From Harmothoe impar (taxonomy: Eukaryota > Annelida > Polychaeta > Phyllodocida > Polynoidae): a stretch of DNA of 64,000 nucleotides. Positions 39,398 through 50,146 of this stretch are shown piece by piece. The DNA is taken from positions 1,674,001 to 1,738,000 of the forward strand of contig OX381710.1 in assembly GCA_947462335.1 (NCBI GenBank). The letters run 5' to 3'. Position numbers and translations under genes: made by a program. Below the pieces are notes generated by a model. That model ran no database searches, was not told the origin of the DNA, and worked only from the letters and a program-made list of their open reading frames with translations. Positions within the stretch are counted from its first letter, which is position 1. The number at the start of each line of letters is the position of its first letter.

Positions 39398-42300
39398 TTA
39401 GGTGCATTCCCCGATGACGGCGTACCAGTCTTTGACACAGTCGGTGACACACTGGGAGTTCTTGTAGCAGGGCCCTGACCGCCGGTACTTGCCGCACACA
39501 CCGTCCATCTGGGCCGGGTTGCCTCCAAAGTCACAGTACATGTAGCCTCCCTTACCGTTACAACACTGACCGTCACGCTGACAGTTGGAGTACTCGGGGA
39601 CACACTTCACACAGTTACCTTTCTGTAAGAGGAGAGAATATCAATGTCATTTTGTAATGTATAATACACACAGAGTAGCAGTCAGTGTATAAGTATCTGT
39701 ATCAATGAGTGCCCTCTGTGAACAGCACTAGCACTGACCATTTCGCTGACAGTTGGACAACTCAGGGACACACTTCACACAGTAACCTTTCTGTAGGAGG
39801 AGAGAATATTAAGGTATCAGTCATAACATCAACAAGGTATTAGGGAGTGACCTTCATGTTGCAGCACTGCCCGATGCAGAACCTGGTTACACACCTCACG
39901 CAGTTACCCTTCTATAAAACAAGTGAAAACAAACTTAATATTGAAATTTATTTACCCGATAATGAGATCCTTTTTTTCCCCGATATGAGGGTATCATATC
40001 TAACGGTTTGCTTAATGTCACATCAGAGTTGAATTTCCCAACAAGTTATAAGGCATAAATATATCATACTAGTAACATGCATTGATGTTTGCATAAAACC
40101 CACACACTTTTATGATAACAATTGTAAAGGTACCTTGGTCATGTAGTATCTCTCTGCCGAGTGGCACTGAGTGGTGTTGCAGCACTGGTACATCACTCCC
40201 ATGTCGACACCACACTAAGACTCACCCACCCTCTTCCTTATAACACACACACAGCACACTTAAACCCACCCACCCACACCTTTATAACACACACACACCA
40301 CACTAAAACCCACCCACCCACACCTTTATAATAACACACACACACCACACTAAAACCCACCCACCCTCACCTTTATAATAACACACACACACACCACACT
40401 AAAACCCACCCACCCACACCTTTATAACACACACACGTCACACTAAAACCCACCCACCCACACCTTTATAACACACACACACCACACTAAAACCCACCCA
40501 TCCTCTTCCTTATAACATACACACCACACACTAAAGCCCACCCACCCACACCTTTATAATAACACACACACACCACACTAAACCCACCCACCCACACCTT
40601 TATAATAACACACACACCACACTAAACCCACCCACCCACACCTTTATAATAACACACACACACCACACTAAAACTCACCCACCCTCTTCCTTAGAACACA
40701 CACACGCCACACTAAAACCCACCCACCCACACCTTTATAACACACACACGCCACACTAAAACCCACCCACCCACACTTTTATAACACACGCACGTCACAC
40801 TAAAACCCACCCACCCACACTTTTAAATAACACACACACACCACAATAAAACTCACCCACCCTCTTCCTTATAACACACACACCACACTAAAACCCACCC
40901 ACCCTCACCTTTATGATAACCACATATACACTAGACCCATTCACCCACACCTTTATAACACACACACAGCACACTAAAACCCACCCACCAACACTTTTAT
41001 GAAACACACGCCACACTAAAACCCACCCACCCACACCTTTATAATAACACACACACCACACTAAAACCCACCCACCCACACCTTTATAACACACACACGT
41101 CACACTAAAGCCCGCCCACCCACACCTTTATAACACACACACACCACACTAAAACCCACCCATCCTATTCCTTATAACATACACACCACACACTAAAGCC
41201 CACCCACCCACACCTTAAACATAAAAATGGTAGCAGTACCTTGGTCATGCTGTAACCATCCTCCCAGTGACACTGAGATGTACAGCACAGCAGTAGATCC
41301 GCCAACACTCTTAACACACACACGCCACACTAAAATCCCACCCACCCACATCTTTATTATAAAAACAGTAACTGTACCTTGGTCATGCTGTACCCATCCT
41401 CCCAGTGGCACTGTAGGGTACCGCAGCACTGGTCGATAACCGCGTCACATTCCCCGATCAGCTCAACACAATCTCCTCTCTTCCTGTAATTGAAACGAAA
41501 TGGGTTGTCTTGGATTAGCGTAAGAATATGAATATTCTTAACGAATTTTTATTTCATAAAACGATCACTATGCTTAAGTAGTATAAATCCTGTATGTCAT
41601 GTCTCCAGGGAATGTGATGTTTCCAATGTTTCCATCTCACATGGCCTAGCTATAACTTCATAACTTGTTTACATTTCTGTGGCCAATTAGCATATTTTGA
41701 ATAGAAAATTATAAAAACTAATAACAATAAATGAAGGCAAAGGCCTATGGCAATATAGTCGTTTGAATCGATCCTCATCCCACTCAGCCTTCAGTCTCAC
41801 GTAGGGAGGGCTGATTCAAAATGACCCTGTTTCCATGGGCCTTTGTCTATAAATACGTTGCTTAAGGTTACTTAGTCTGTTGCAATCACTTTATACATAA
41901 GAAATATAAGAATCTAAATTCCTACAGTTTGCTTATGAACGACGTGTATGATATGGAAAAGGCAGTCTAGTGCAAAAAAAAAGATAAAGACTGGGTTGAA
42001 ACCCTGCCAATATCGGGGCCCTACCATCTAGCGGTTATTAAACAGCTTCTGTGCAGTTACAATAAGCTAATGTAAGGCTTTCTTTGCTTTTCCTTTGTCG
42101 AACGTATTTTACTGTAAATTCTCACGTGATGGCTGTGGCTAGTAATATAATTGCTATTCTGGCTTATGGGTTTGGCCTAAAGTCAGATTGTAGCTGATAC
42201 GTGCGTATAATACATAACTAAATTAGCAATTTTCATACCCTCTCTGAGCTGTATAGGGTTTGTCAAAGTTAGGGGTGCGGCTAATAAGCCAGTTAGACTT

Positions 42301-42784
42301 ATACACGAGACTTTACGGTAGTTATACTTACTGTAGGGAGTCACTGTCCAGGTGGAAAGCTCTCAGTGCACGTTTGTAATCCTCCTCATTAAAAGCTGAA
42401 CGAATAAGTGTGACGTCCAATGTTATTATTTGACAACTTGAATGTTTGTTCCAAGAACTTTATTTTATCTAGGTTTAATAGAGTTGAGGACTTCTCTTGT
42501 GGAAGAAAGTGTAGTTAGTATTCTAATAGATTTTTTTTTTAATTGCAAAAACATTAAAAGCTAAATGGACACATTACATGTCCATATCCATATAAATAAT
42601 TTACACATATAATCAAAGTTTTGCTATACTACGGCTGCATAAATCTTTGCATTGAATTAAATCAAAAATGCTGAAACTCATACTTTTAGTATCCATATTA
42701 TATCAATAATTGCCAAAGTTACTCACCATATGTCTGTAGTATACATACAGACACCAGCAGTGTTACCTTCATGTAGGACCCCAT
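39398..42784 (-). CDS. Copy 5: secreted 16-Cys knottin-like protein, type B (four exons)
   Basis: Exons are 42784-42727, 42395-42332, 41483-41378 and 39622-39398, GT-AG and in phase, giving 150 aa. The signal peptide is MGSYMKVTLLVSVCILQTYG. The propeptide-like exon is AFNEEDYKRALRAFHLDSDS. Exon 3 begins QKRGDCVELIGEC, with KR just before the mature Cys region. The last exon is a fusion of type-A exons 4 and 5, with KGNCVKCVPEYSNCQRDGQC then KYRRSGPCYKNSQC and a final GECT. All 16 cysteines are kept; the second Cys gap of exon 3 is six instead of five. TATATAAGG at 42831-42839 (minus) is 50 bases upstream of the ATG. Intron 3 is packed with repeats and partial exon copies. Confidence 0.85.
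39735..39916 (-). pseudogene. Two partial copies of the last exon in intron 3 of copy 5
   Basis: 39798-39737 (plus strand 'gctgacagttggacaactca') and 39916-39852 ('gttacacacctcacgcagtt') both repeat the start of the KGNCVxCVP exon with its acceptor-like end. They lack the later half and carry substitutions. Confidence 0.55.
40132..40205 (-). pseudogene. Partial, diverged copy of exon 3 in intron 3 of copy 5
   Basis: 'taccttggtcatgtagtatc' and 'gagtggcactgagtggtgtt' match the donor end and CC-x4-C part of exon 3 at 41378. A second partial copy is at 41240-41306 ('taccttggtcatgctgtaac', 'cagtgacactgagatgtaca'). Confidence 0.55.
40206..41222. repeat. Minisatellite of about 45 bp (CACACTAAAACCCACCCACCC...TTTATAATAA)
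   Basis: About 20 tandem units, each with (CA)n, 'ccacactaaaacccaccca' and 'cacacctttataa'. It lies between exon-3-like fragments of copy 5. The same unit is found interspersed in the equivalent intron of copy 6 (about 47940-48870). Confidence 0.85.
42110..42320. mobile_element. MITE, TACCGTAAA family (diverged)
   Basis: Left 'tactgtaaattctcacgtga', right 'ttatacacgagactttacgg' then TA. In intron 2 of copy 5. Confidence 0.55.
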
Positions 42785-42830
42785 CTTGTACACACAGCTA
42801 GTCACCCTGCTCACAACTGTACAATGTGCC

Positions 42831-42839
42831 TTATATAGG
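42831..42839 (-). promoter_or_regulatory. TATA box of copy 5
   Basis: Minus strand CTATATAAG, about 50 bases before the start codon. This leaves room for a leader of roughly 20 bases. Confidence 0.6.
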
Positions 42840-44325
42840 GGCAGTACAGCTATAGGAGTCCACTTAGTAGGGGTGGGAAAGTGGCCTTTGGTTTAGTATT
42901 GGGAATTAGCCTTCCCCCTAGGCCTAATAATAAGTCTGTAAAGGTCTGTCGGGATTGATCCTTGTAGGGTAATATATAACAATCTCTTTATGTATCTCTT
43001 GTAGAGGAGGGTTAGAGCCAGCTTGGTTAGGAAATCCTGTACATTTCAAGATGGCACTGGGTACACTGTAGCAGACTCTAGTCACCCCCTCACACCCCTA
43101 TAACAGCTATAGATGACAGGTAGTGATGGATCTGACATAAGTATAGCGAGGGGTGGGAGAGGGGCCTTTATTTTAGTGTTGGGCATTAGCCTCTACAGCA
43201 GCCCAAATACTGGTTATGCCTGTGATGACTGGTAACGATCAAGCCCTGTCTCAACACATACAACAATCTCTATACAAATCCCTTATAGAAGAGAGTTTGG
43301 ACCAGGTTGGGGTACTGATTCTCCATATTCAATATGGCGCTGGGTACCCAGTACCAGGCTGCGGTCAGCCCCTCCTGCCCCCTGGTGGATGGTGGCGGGG
43401 TGACAGGGGGTGATGGGTTTGGCAGCCAGCCCCATGTACCCCCCTGGGTGATGACCAATGATTGCAGGGTGGGGTGGGAGGTGACAGAAGTGGGACATGT
43501 GGTCAATACGTGTAGTGTGTCATATGTCTGTTTCCATGGTTACACCCCAGGTCAGTAGGACCCAATTCGTGATTAATGGGTCTGACACACTGTATAGTGT
43601 TTGGGAATTTGATTATGTGATTTTACACTGAATCTTGCTCTCTTCTTGATATTGTAAATGTAGATTAATTTTTTCGCTGGCATGAATCTTTCACGAAATT
43701 GCTAAAATGTACAATTTCTTGTAGATTGAATTAGTGATTAGAAATATATTATCAGCATTAAGTACTGATGACGCTGATAGGGTCCATCACACACAGCAAA
43801 AGGTGTCAATAAGTTAACTGATTGTTCAATGTCCACAGAACTGCACACATAAACATAATTGAAATCATTGCCAGAAATCGGGCATTCGTCACTGGCCGCT
43901 GTTTGTCGCTTGAGTCCTCTGAGCGACATACTTCACTAAAGGTTTAGAAGACAAACAAACATTCATGAATCCTCAGATTCTTATCACGTCCAATTGCTGT
44001 ATTGCAGTGCCCACATATGTTAAATGTTATGATATCTGGCAGCCTACCCATTTGGGCCAATGTCTGGGAGTGTGCCAATATTCTACATACATGGATCCAA
44101 ACTTCACCCTGTCCAAACTATACATGTTTTCATGTGATAAAAGCCAAGCTTTTTTTGAGGAATAAAGTTTTTATTTTAGCATGTGCTTCATGATGGAAAA
44201 ACAGCATAAAATTTAAGCAAGTCTTTAATGATGGGAAGGGTATTACAAATATGGTCATGACTACTGGTAATAGACATATCAAAAGTAGTGGCGCCACATG
44301 CTTTGACACATTAGCTGATACATCA
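42840..44325. other. Spacer upstream of copy 5
   Basis: 43738-43929 (minus) is a 63-codon frame preceded by an acceptor-like 'tgtcttctaaacctttag' and with no recognisable product. 44085-44160 is a diverged duplicate of the 5' end of the small secreted-peptide ORF at 45928-46155. 43060-43560 resembles 50600-50880 upstream of copy 6 ('atggcgctgggtac' and 'cctggtggatg' motifs), so the two spacers are paralogous. Confidence 0.4.
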
Positions 44326-45450
44326 ATTTGATCGCCAGCGATATTCGCATGAGGAGCTCGTGCATATAAGGGCCGCTATTCGCACGAGGAAACAGGGAGA
44401 TAGGCGACCAAGGTGTCTGAGATGGCGAGAGAGGGGACATCCAGCAGAAAATGGTGAGAGAGGTGACATGCATGACGAGATGGCGTGAGAGGCGACATGG
44501 TGAGAGGCGACATGGTGAGAGGCGACATGGTGAGAGGCGACATGGTGAGAGGCGACATGGTGAGAGGCGACATGGTGAGAGGCGACATGGTGAGAGGCGA
44601 CATGGTGAGAGAGGCGACATGGTGAGAGAGGCGACATGGTGAGAGAGGCGACATACATAAACCACTTTTCTCATGCTTATCAGCTAGAGACATGGTGGTG
44701 TAGTGGTGAGCGTCTTCATCTCCCATGCCGGAGGCCATGGTTCAATTCCCAGAGGGAATTGGTTTTATGACACGACGATGAGATAGGCGACATGACGATG
44801 AGAGAGGCGATGTGATGATGAGAGAGGCGACGTGACGATGAGGGAGGCGACGTGACGATGAGAGAGGCGACGATTGAATAGATTCTAAACCCCATAATTA
44901 TTAGGCGGTGCTGTGGCACAAAATTAGCGAGCCTGTCCAAAACCCGATCTGAGCCCGCTTTCAACCTGTCCAAAAGCCAATCTCAACCGTCCAAAAACCA
45001 ATCTCAACCCGCTTTCAGCCCGTCTAAAAACTGATCTCAACCCAAAGCGGGCAGCCCGTCCAAAACCCAATCTGCGCCCAACATGGGCAGCCCGTAGGGG
45101 GCCAGACCCAGTGCCCTAAACCGACGGGAGCCCGTCGGTTAGCCCACTCCGGGCGATACTTGCAAACACAGTCTGGCCCCGTCCGGGGCCACAGTGTGTT
45201 TGCTACCAGGGATTGTAATCATTAATGCATGAATGCATCTAGAACGGACAATACTATCTCTGATTTATGAAAGTCGCCTCTCTCGCCGCATCCTCGTGTA
45301 GGTCGCCTCTCTCGCCGTATCTTCGTGTAGGTCGCCTCTCTCGCCGCATCCTCGTGTAGGTCGCCTCTCTCGCCGTCGCCTATCTCCCCGTTTCCTCGTG
45401 CGAATAACGGCCGCTATTCGCACGAGCTCCGGATATCATCGGCCCAATTT
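44326..45450. mobile_element. 1.1-kb foldback element with GGCGACATGGTGAGA minisatellite
   Basis: The arms at 44355-44410 ('gctattcgcacgaggaaaca' then 'gggagataggcgac') and 45376-45425 are inverted copies. Inside are a 15-bp minisatellite (44490-44650), a 'gacgatgagagaggcgac' block (44770-44875) and an inverted 30-bp 'gtcgcctctctcgccg' block (45270-45375). A tRNA-like SINE piece sits at about 44685-44760. Long frames here are repeat artefacts. Confidence 0.65.
44685..44760 (+). repeat. tRNA-derived SINE-like segment
   Basis: 'tggtgtagtggtgagcg' (A-box-like) and 'ggttcaattcc' (B-box) are spaced as in tRNA genes. The anticodon and acceptor stems do not pair well, so a SINE head or tRNA pseudogene is more likely than a working tRNA. 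Confidence 0.4.
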
Positions 45451-45494
45451 GATAGCTATAGTCCTGGTCCTTGAGCCAATGTAAAAATGAAGTC

Positions 45495-45885
45495 AGTGTA
45501 TATGGTCACACACAGAAAAGGAAAGGAGTCAACTGCATCTGCCACGTGGCTCTGGTAAAAATGGAGTGACAAACAGCTATTGACTCTGCTTATATCAAGG
45601 GTCAACTTGAGTTGACACTGATATAAGCAGAGTCAACCAGGGTAACAAAGAAAAACGTTATTTTACGTCAAAATTACGTTTTAAAACTTCATGTAGCGTT
45701 ATGCCATAGTAAGGAGCCTTAGAGAAACGTTATATAATGTTACAAAATGTTGTTTAACGTGTTTTTTTTTGTTTACTGGGAACTCAGGTTGACCCTTCAT
45801 ATTAGCAGAGTCAGTAGCAGTTTTACTTTGTTCTTTTACCAGAGCCACGAGGAAGACACAGTTGACACCTTAACTTTTCTTTGTG
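45495..45885. mobile_element. Foldback element with GACTCTGCTTATAT arms
   Basis: 'gtcaactgcatctgccacgt' then 'ggctctggta' near the left has its inverse near 45836-45868. 'attgactctgcttatatcaa' and 'gatataagcagagtcaac' are also inverted. A half copy is at about 47252-47380, where it truncates a duplicated exon of copy 6. Confidence 0.55.
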
Positions 45886-45927
45886 CACAGATAAGCAGAG
45901 TACAACAGATTGTTCTGAATCCTTTCT

Positions 45928-46155
45928 TTATTGAACTTTAACTTTACAACGAATCTTCAAAATCTCAGCACAACTCTTCAATTCATGATTATTTTTCAGA
46001 TATGTTTCCCCATAGGGCTCAAAAGTACTCAAGAATTGACTCACAAATTGTGACACAATATCGCAAAATACCCTTTCAACTTGGGTACTCGTGAATGGCA
46101 CAAATGCGCATATATACAAACTGCACACTATCCAAACTGTAACCAATGTTTTCAT
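45928..46155 (-). CDS. Candidate single-exon secreted peptide, 75 aa
   Basis: It starts with a convincing signal peptide (MKTLVTVWIVCSLYICAFVP), followed by about 50 residues with three Cys, including SCAEILKIRC. The stop TAA is embedded in CAATAAAG, giving a polyadenylation signal that overlaps the stop. It lies downstream of copy 6 on the same strand. A diverged duplicate of its first codons and upstream region is at 44085-44160, which indicates an older duplicated unit. No family is recognised, and it could be a chance frame. Confidence 0.4.
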   Translation of the reverse strand: MKTLVTVWIVCSLYICAFVPFTSTQVERVFCDIVSQFVSQFLSTFEPYGETYLKNNHELKSCAEILKIRCKVKVQ

Positions 46156-46379
46156 GTGAAAAGGGCCAAGCGTTCTTCTTTTTGCATGAGAAGTCTAATT
46201 TAGCATATCTTTTATGATGGGAAAAGTAGCATATTAATATATATAGTCAGTGTTATTGTATTCTGCCAAAAAAATCTGCACAGTATGCACTATTTAGATA
46301 TTGTTCAACTCAAAATGTAAGTTTTTGTAGATTTGCTCAGTAACTAGAGGACTAAGATGGCAGATCGGTAGCCTATCAT

Positions 46380-49300
46380 TTAGGTGCATTCGCCGACGAC
46401 CTGGTACCACTTCTTGTAGCAGTCGTTGACACACTGTGAGTCCTTGTAGCACTCCCCCGAGCGGCGGTACTTGCGGCACAACCCGTCAAACTGCAGCGGG
46501 TTCCCGCCCCGGTCACAGTACATGGCCTCCTCATCCGTGTTACAACACTGGCCGTCTCGCTGACAGTTGGAGAACTCTGGGACACACTCCACACAGTTAC
46601 CTTTCTGTAAGGTATAACAATACACACAGTATTAGTTCAAGTTAAAATGTATAATACACACACAGTATAATACAGTGTTAAGTATCAGTGAGTACCCTCC
46701 GTGTTACAGCACTGACCGTCACGCTGACAGTTGGAGAACTCAGGGACACACTCCACACAGTTACCTTTCTGTAAGGTATAACAATACACACAGTATCAGT
46801 TCAAACTATTATGTATATCACACACACACAGTATAAGTCAGTGTTAAGTATCAGTGAGTACCCTCCGTGTTACAGCACTGACCGTCACGCTGACAGTTGG
46901 AGAACTCAGGGACACACTCTACACAGTTACCTTTCTGTAAGGTATAACAATACACACAGTATCAGTTCAAACTATTATGTATATCACACACACACAGTAT
47001 AAGTCAGTGTTAAGTATCAGTGAGTACCCTCCGTGTTACAGCACTGACCGTCACGCTGACAGTTGGAGAACTCAGGGACACACTCTACACAGTTACCTTT
47101 CTGTAAGGTATAAGGACATTTATGTATCAGTTAAAGTTAATAGATAATGCTATAAGGGAACAACAACAACAAGGAATCAGTGTGAGCCCTCGGTGGTACA
47201 GCACTGACCATCTCGCTGACAGTTACTGAACTCAGGGACACACTGTACACAGAAAAGTAAAGGACTAAACTGTGTCTCCGACGTGGCTCCAGTAAACATC
47301 CAGCGTTAAACAGTTATTGACTCTGCTTATATGAAGGGGCAGCTAGAGTTTACTGATAGTACAGAGTCAACTCAAATTCAGCCAACAGTTAATCGGGGCT
47401 ATTGTAAACAATTTTTATTCTGTGCTGTACATATTTTCGCAATTTTAGTGGAAATGAAAAGCCTTGAAAATAAGTAGAGAGGGAATATATATATATGCGA
47501 AATTATATATGTTTACAGTAAGTACACTAGTTTGCCAACGTGGGGTGAGTACAAGTGGGTATATCTATCCCTCAATAGCACCAGATACAGTAATTGACCC
47601 ATTAAGGACTGGGATAAGCACAAGTGTCCATTAGGCACCAACAGTATTAAGTGGTATTGTAACAGATAAGGCTTAAACAACTGTCAATCATGTATGTAGA
47701 CGAACCACGAAAATACCGACATCTTTTTAATTGTTTATTTCCCATTCACAAATTCGATCATTCTCTCACAGATGTTCGGGATTGATTTTTGAACTGCTAA
47801 TTCAATCTTAAAATATCGTAGTGGAGACATTTTTTTCCAAGATATTGCTGTTTTTATTAATCCTGAATATAAATCAGAAGAAGAATACATTTTCAATCAT
47901 GCTGTGCCCATCCTGTCAGTGGTACTGGTGCACACACACTCCCCTGTCAGCCAAAAACACACCACACTAAAACCCACGGACCTTTACATTTATAATAACA
48001 TCAGTCACAGTACCTTAATCCTCCCATTGGACACACAAACGCTAAATCCCACCCACCCTCATCTTTATAAGTATAACAATCACACCACACTAAGATCCAC
48101 CCACCCTCATCTTTATAACAAGCACACCAGCAGGGGTCTCGGATACAACTTGACTTTGGGGGGGCCACGGCCAAACAAAATGAAGTTTAGAAGGGTGCAC
48201 GATTCAGCGCATTAAAAAAGGACACATTGAAAAATGTTGGGGGGGCCAAAACATACTCTGCCTCCCCCCCCCCCCCCTGTTTCAACACCACCTCGGTCAG
48301 TGTCCACAAAAAGCCTACCCACCCTCACCTTTATGATAACGGTAGTACTAGTACCTTAATCGTGCTGTCCCAGTGGCACTGTGTGGTACCACAACAGCGG
48401 TAGATAACCGCTTCATACTCCCCCGTCAGTGCATCACTAAAAACCCATACACCCTCACCTTTATAATAACAGCAGTACCAGTACCTTAATCATCCCTGTG
48501 ACGCTAAGTCTCACACATACACTAAACCCACACCTTTATAATAATAGCAGGAGTAGTACCTTTATCATGCTGTAACCATCTTCCCAGTGGCACTGTGTCG
48601 TGCAGCAGCAGTGGTAGATCCACCAACACACACACACAACAATAAAAACCCACCCACCCACACCCTTATAGCACACACACACCACACTAAAAACCCACCC
48701 ACCCTCACCTTTATGATAACACTAGTACCAGTACCTTAATCATGCTGTACCCGTCCTCCCAGTGGCACTGAGTGGTACCACAACAGCGGTAGATAACAGC
48801 GTCACACTCCCCCGTCAATGCCTTACTAAAATCCCACCCACCCACACCTATATAATAACAGCAGTACCAGTACCTTAATCATGCTGTACCCGTCCTCCCA
48901 GTGGCACTGAGTCGTACCACAGCAGCGGTAGATGACCGCGTCACACTCCCCCGTCAGCTGAACACACTCCACTCGCTTCCTGTTAAACACAAAAACATCA
49001 ATAAGATACCATCTCAGCATGTCCAAACACGGTGAGAGGCCCATGCCCCGCCCGATGTGATACAGATTTATATAAAATGTTAGATGGCATGCTAATACAG
49101 TAAAGGAAAAACAGCTGTGAAAATTGGGCAATCTATTTCTGGCTATTTTCCAGCAATCCTGGTAGATTGACCAAGTACCCTGAGATGTCCACCCTAATTA
49201 TGTAATTATTCATGTATGGTATTGTCTCAGTTTGTCCTTTGCCGGAAGGGTAACACACAAAGACACACAAAAACGGGGCTTATCATGCATGAATAACTAT

Positions 49301-50146
49301 AAAATAAAGGTCGAAAGCTCAGAGTACGTGATTCACTCTAGGTCAGTCTACCCTACTTGTGACATGTCAATTAGCTTTACCCGGTATGAGCATTAAGAGC
49401 AGTCTCTATAAGGGAACCCAATGCTAGACAGCTCAGCACTGCCACCTGAACTTTCTGACTTACCAAATTAGTTGAATGCGGGTAAAACATTTTATGGGCT
49501 GCATAACGTGTTTTTAAAGTGCTTTATTAGTTTTCAGTTCACACAGTTATGTCGGTCGTATATCACCAATGGACAAAGGAGATTAAGAAAAAGTGGGGAC
49601 AGAGGGACTTACTGCAAGGATTCCTTGTCGAGGTGGAAGGCCTTTAGTGCCCGCTTGTAATCCTCCCCGTCAAAGGCTGTAAGTAGAGGTAGGATTTATT
49701 ATACTATATACATACTAATATATTACTCAGTCTATAAAGATCTAGATCCTTGAATAACTTACATAGTAGACATGTATTTGATACCGAATTATCTCAATGT
49801 TGATCTTTGTTATCATCATTCTCAAAATAAAGATCATGCCCAAAATACTATTCTTGGTTTTCCCATATTTTCAGTGGCCTTGTAAAAAAAGAATATAACC
49901 CGTGTACAGTAAAACTCAGATTACTTACTGAATGTACATGTCAATTAGGTAGAAATATAACTGTCTTTCCAATTAATAAATCATGAAATCTTTGTCGACA
50001 CCAATACTAATATTACCAAATATAATACATCTTAAATAGCATTTCTGGATTCAAAATCTGGTATGTTTTAATAAGTACTCACCATATGTCTGTAGTACAC
50101 ACATACAAACCACCAGTAGTGTCAGCTTCATGTAGAACCCCATCAT
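46380..50146 (-). CDS. Copy 6: secreted 16-Cys knottin-like protein, type B (four exons)
   Basis: Exons are 50146-50083, 49676-49613, 48979-48874 and 46604-46380, GT-AG and in phase, giving 152 aa (150 if the second ATG is used). The signal peptide is MMGFYMKLTLLVVCMCVLQT then YG. The propeptide-like exon is AFDGEDYKRALKAFHLDKES. Exon 3 begins QKRVECVQLTGEC, with KR before the first Cys. The last exon starts KGNCVECVPEFSNCQRDGQC and ends VVGECT. 16 cysteines. Intron 3 contains three partial exon-3 copies and four partial exon-4 copies, plus the same minisatellite unit as copy 5. Confidence 0.85.
46697..47252 (-). repeat. Four tandem partial copies of the last exon in intron 3 of copy 6
   Basis: Units 46697-46769, 46862-46934 and 47028-47100 are nearly identical, at a 165-166-bp period. 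Each has an intact acceptor (CTTACAG before AAAGGTAAC) and encodes KGNCVECVPEFSNCQRDGQC then CNTE before a GTACTC donor-like site. The fourth (about 47187-47252) is diverged and cut at its acceptor side by a foldback element. Each 73-nt unit would shift frame if spliced into the next exon. Confidence 0.75.
47253..47940. other. Intron 3 of copy 6: foldback half and MITE remnant
   Basis: 47252-47380 is half of the GACTCTGCTTATAT foldback family. 47395-47520 ends 'atatgtttacagta' and contains 'gtacatattttcgcaatttt', a partial TACTGTAAA-type MITE. 47520-47940 shows nothing recognised. Confidence 0.45.
48355..48825 (-). repeat. Three partial copies of exon 3 in intron 3 of copy 6
   Basis: 48735-48825, 48560-48622 and 48355-48437 repeat the donor end of exon 3 (plus strand 'taccttaatcatgctgtacc', 'cagtggcactgagtggtacc'). 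The nearest keeps GECDAVIYRCCGTTQCHWED in frame but lacks the start of the exon with the basic site. Minisatellite units separate them. Confidence 0.7.

Noticed and set aside
44279..44738. Frames repeating SPCRL, HHVAS or MSPLT
   Set aside because: All three reading frames of the 15-bp minisatellite stay open; no gene.
44685..44760. Functional tRNA gene
   Set aside because: A- and B-box-like motifs are present but the stems do not pair properly; it lies inside a foldback repeat.
48734..48829. Extra functional exon 3 for copy 6
   Set aside because: It keeps the Cys pattern and donor, but the start of the exon with the basic site is missing and replaced by repeat sequence. Kept as a duplicate, not as part of the gene model.
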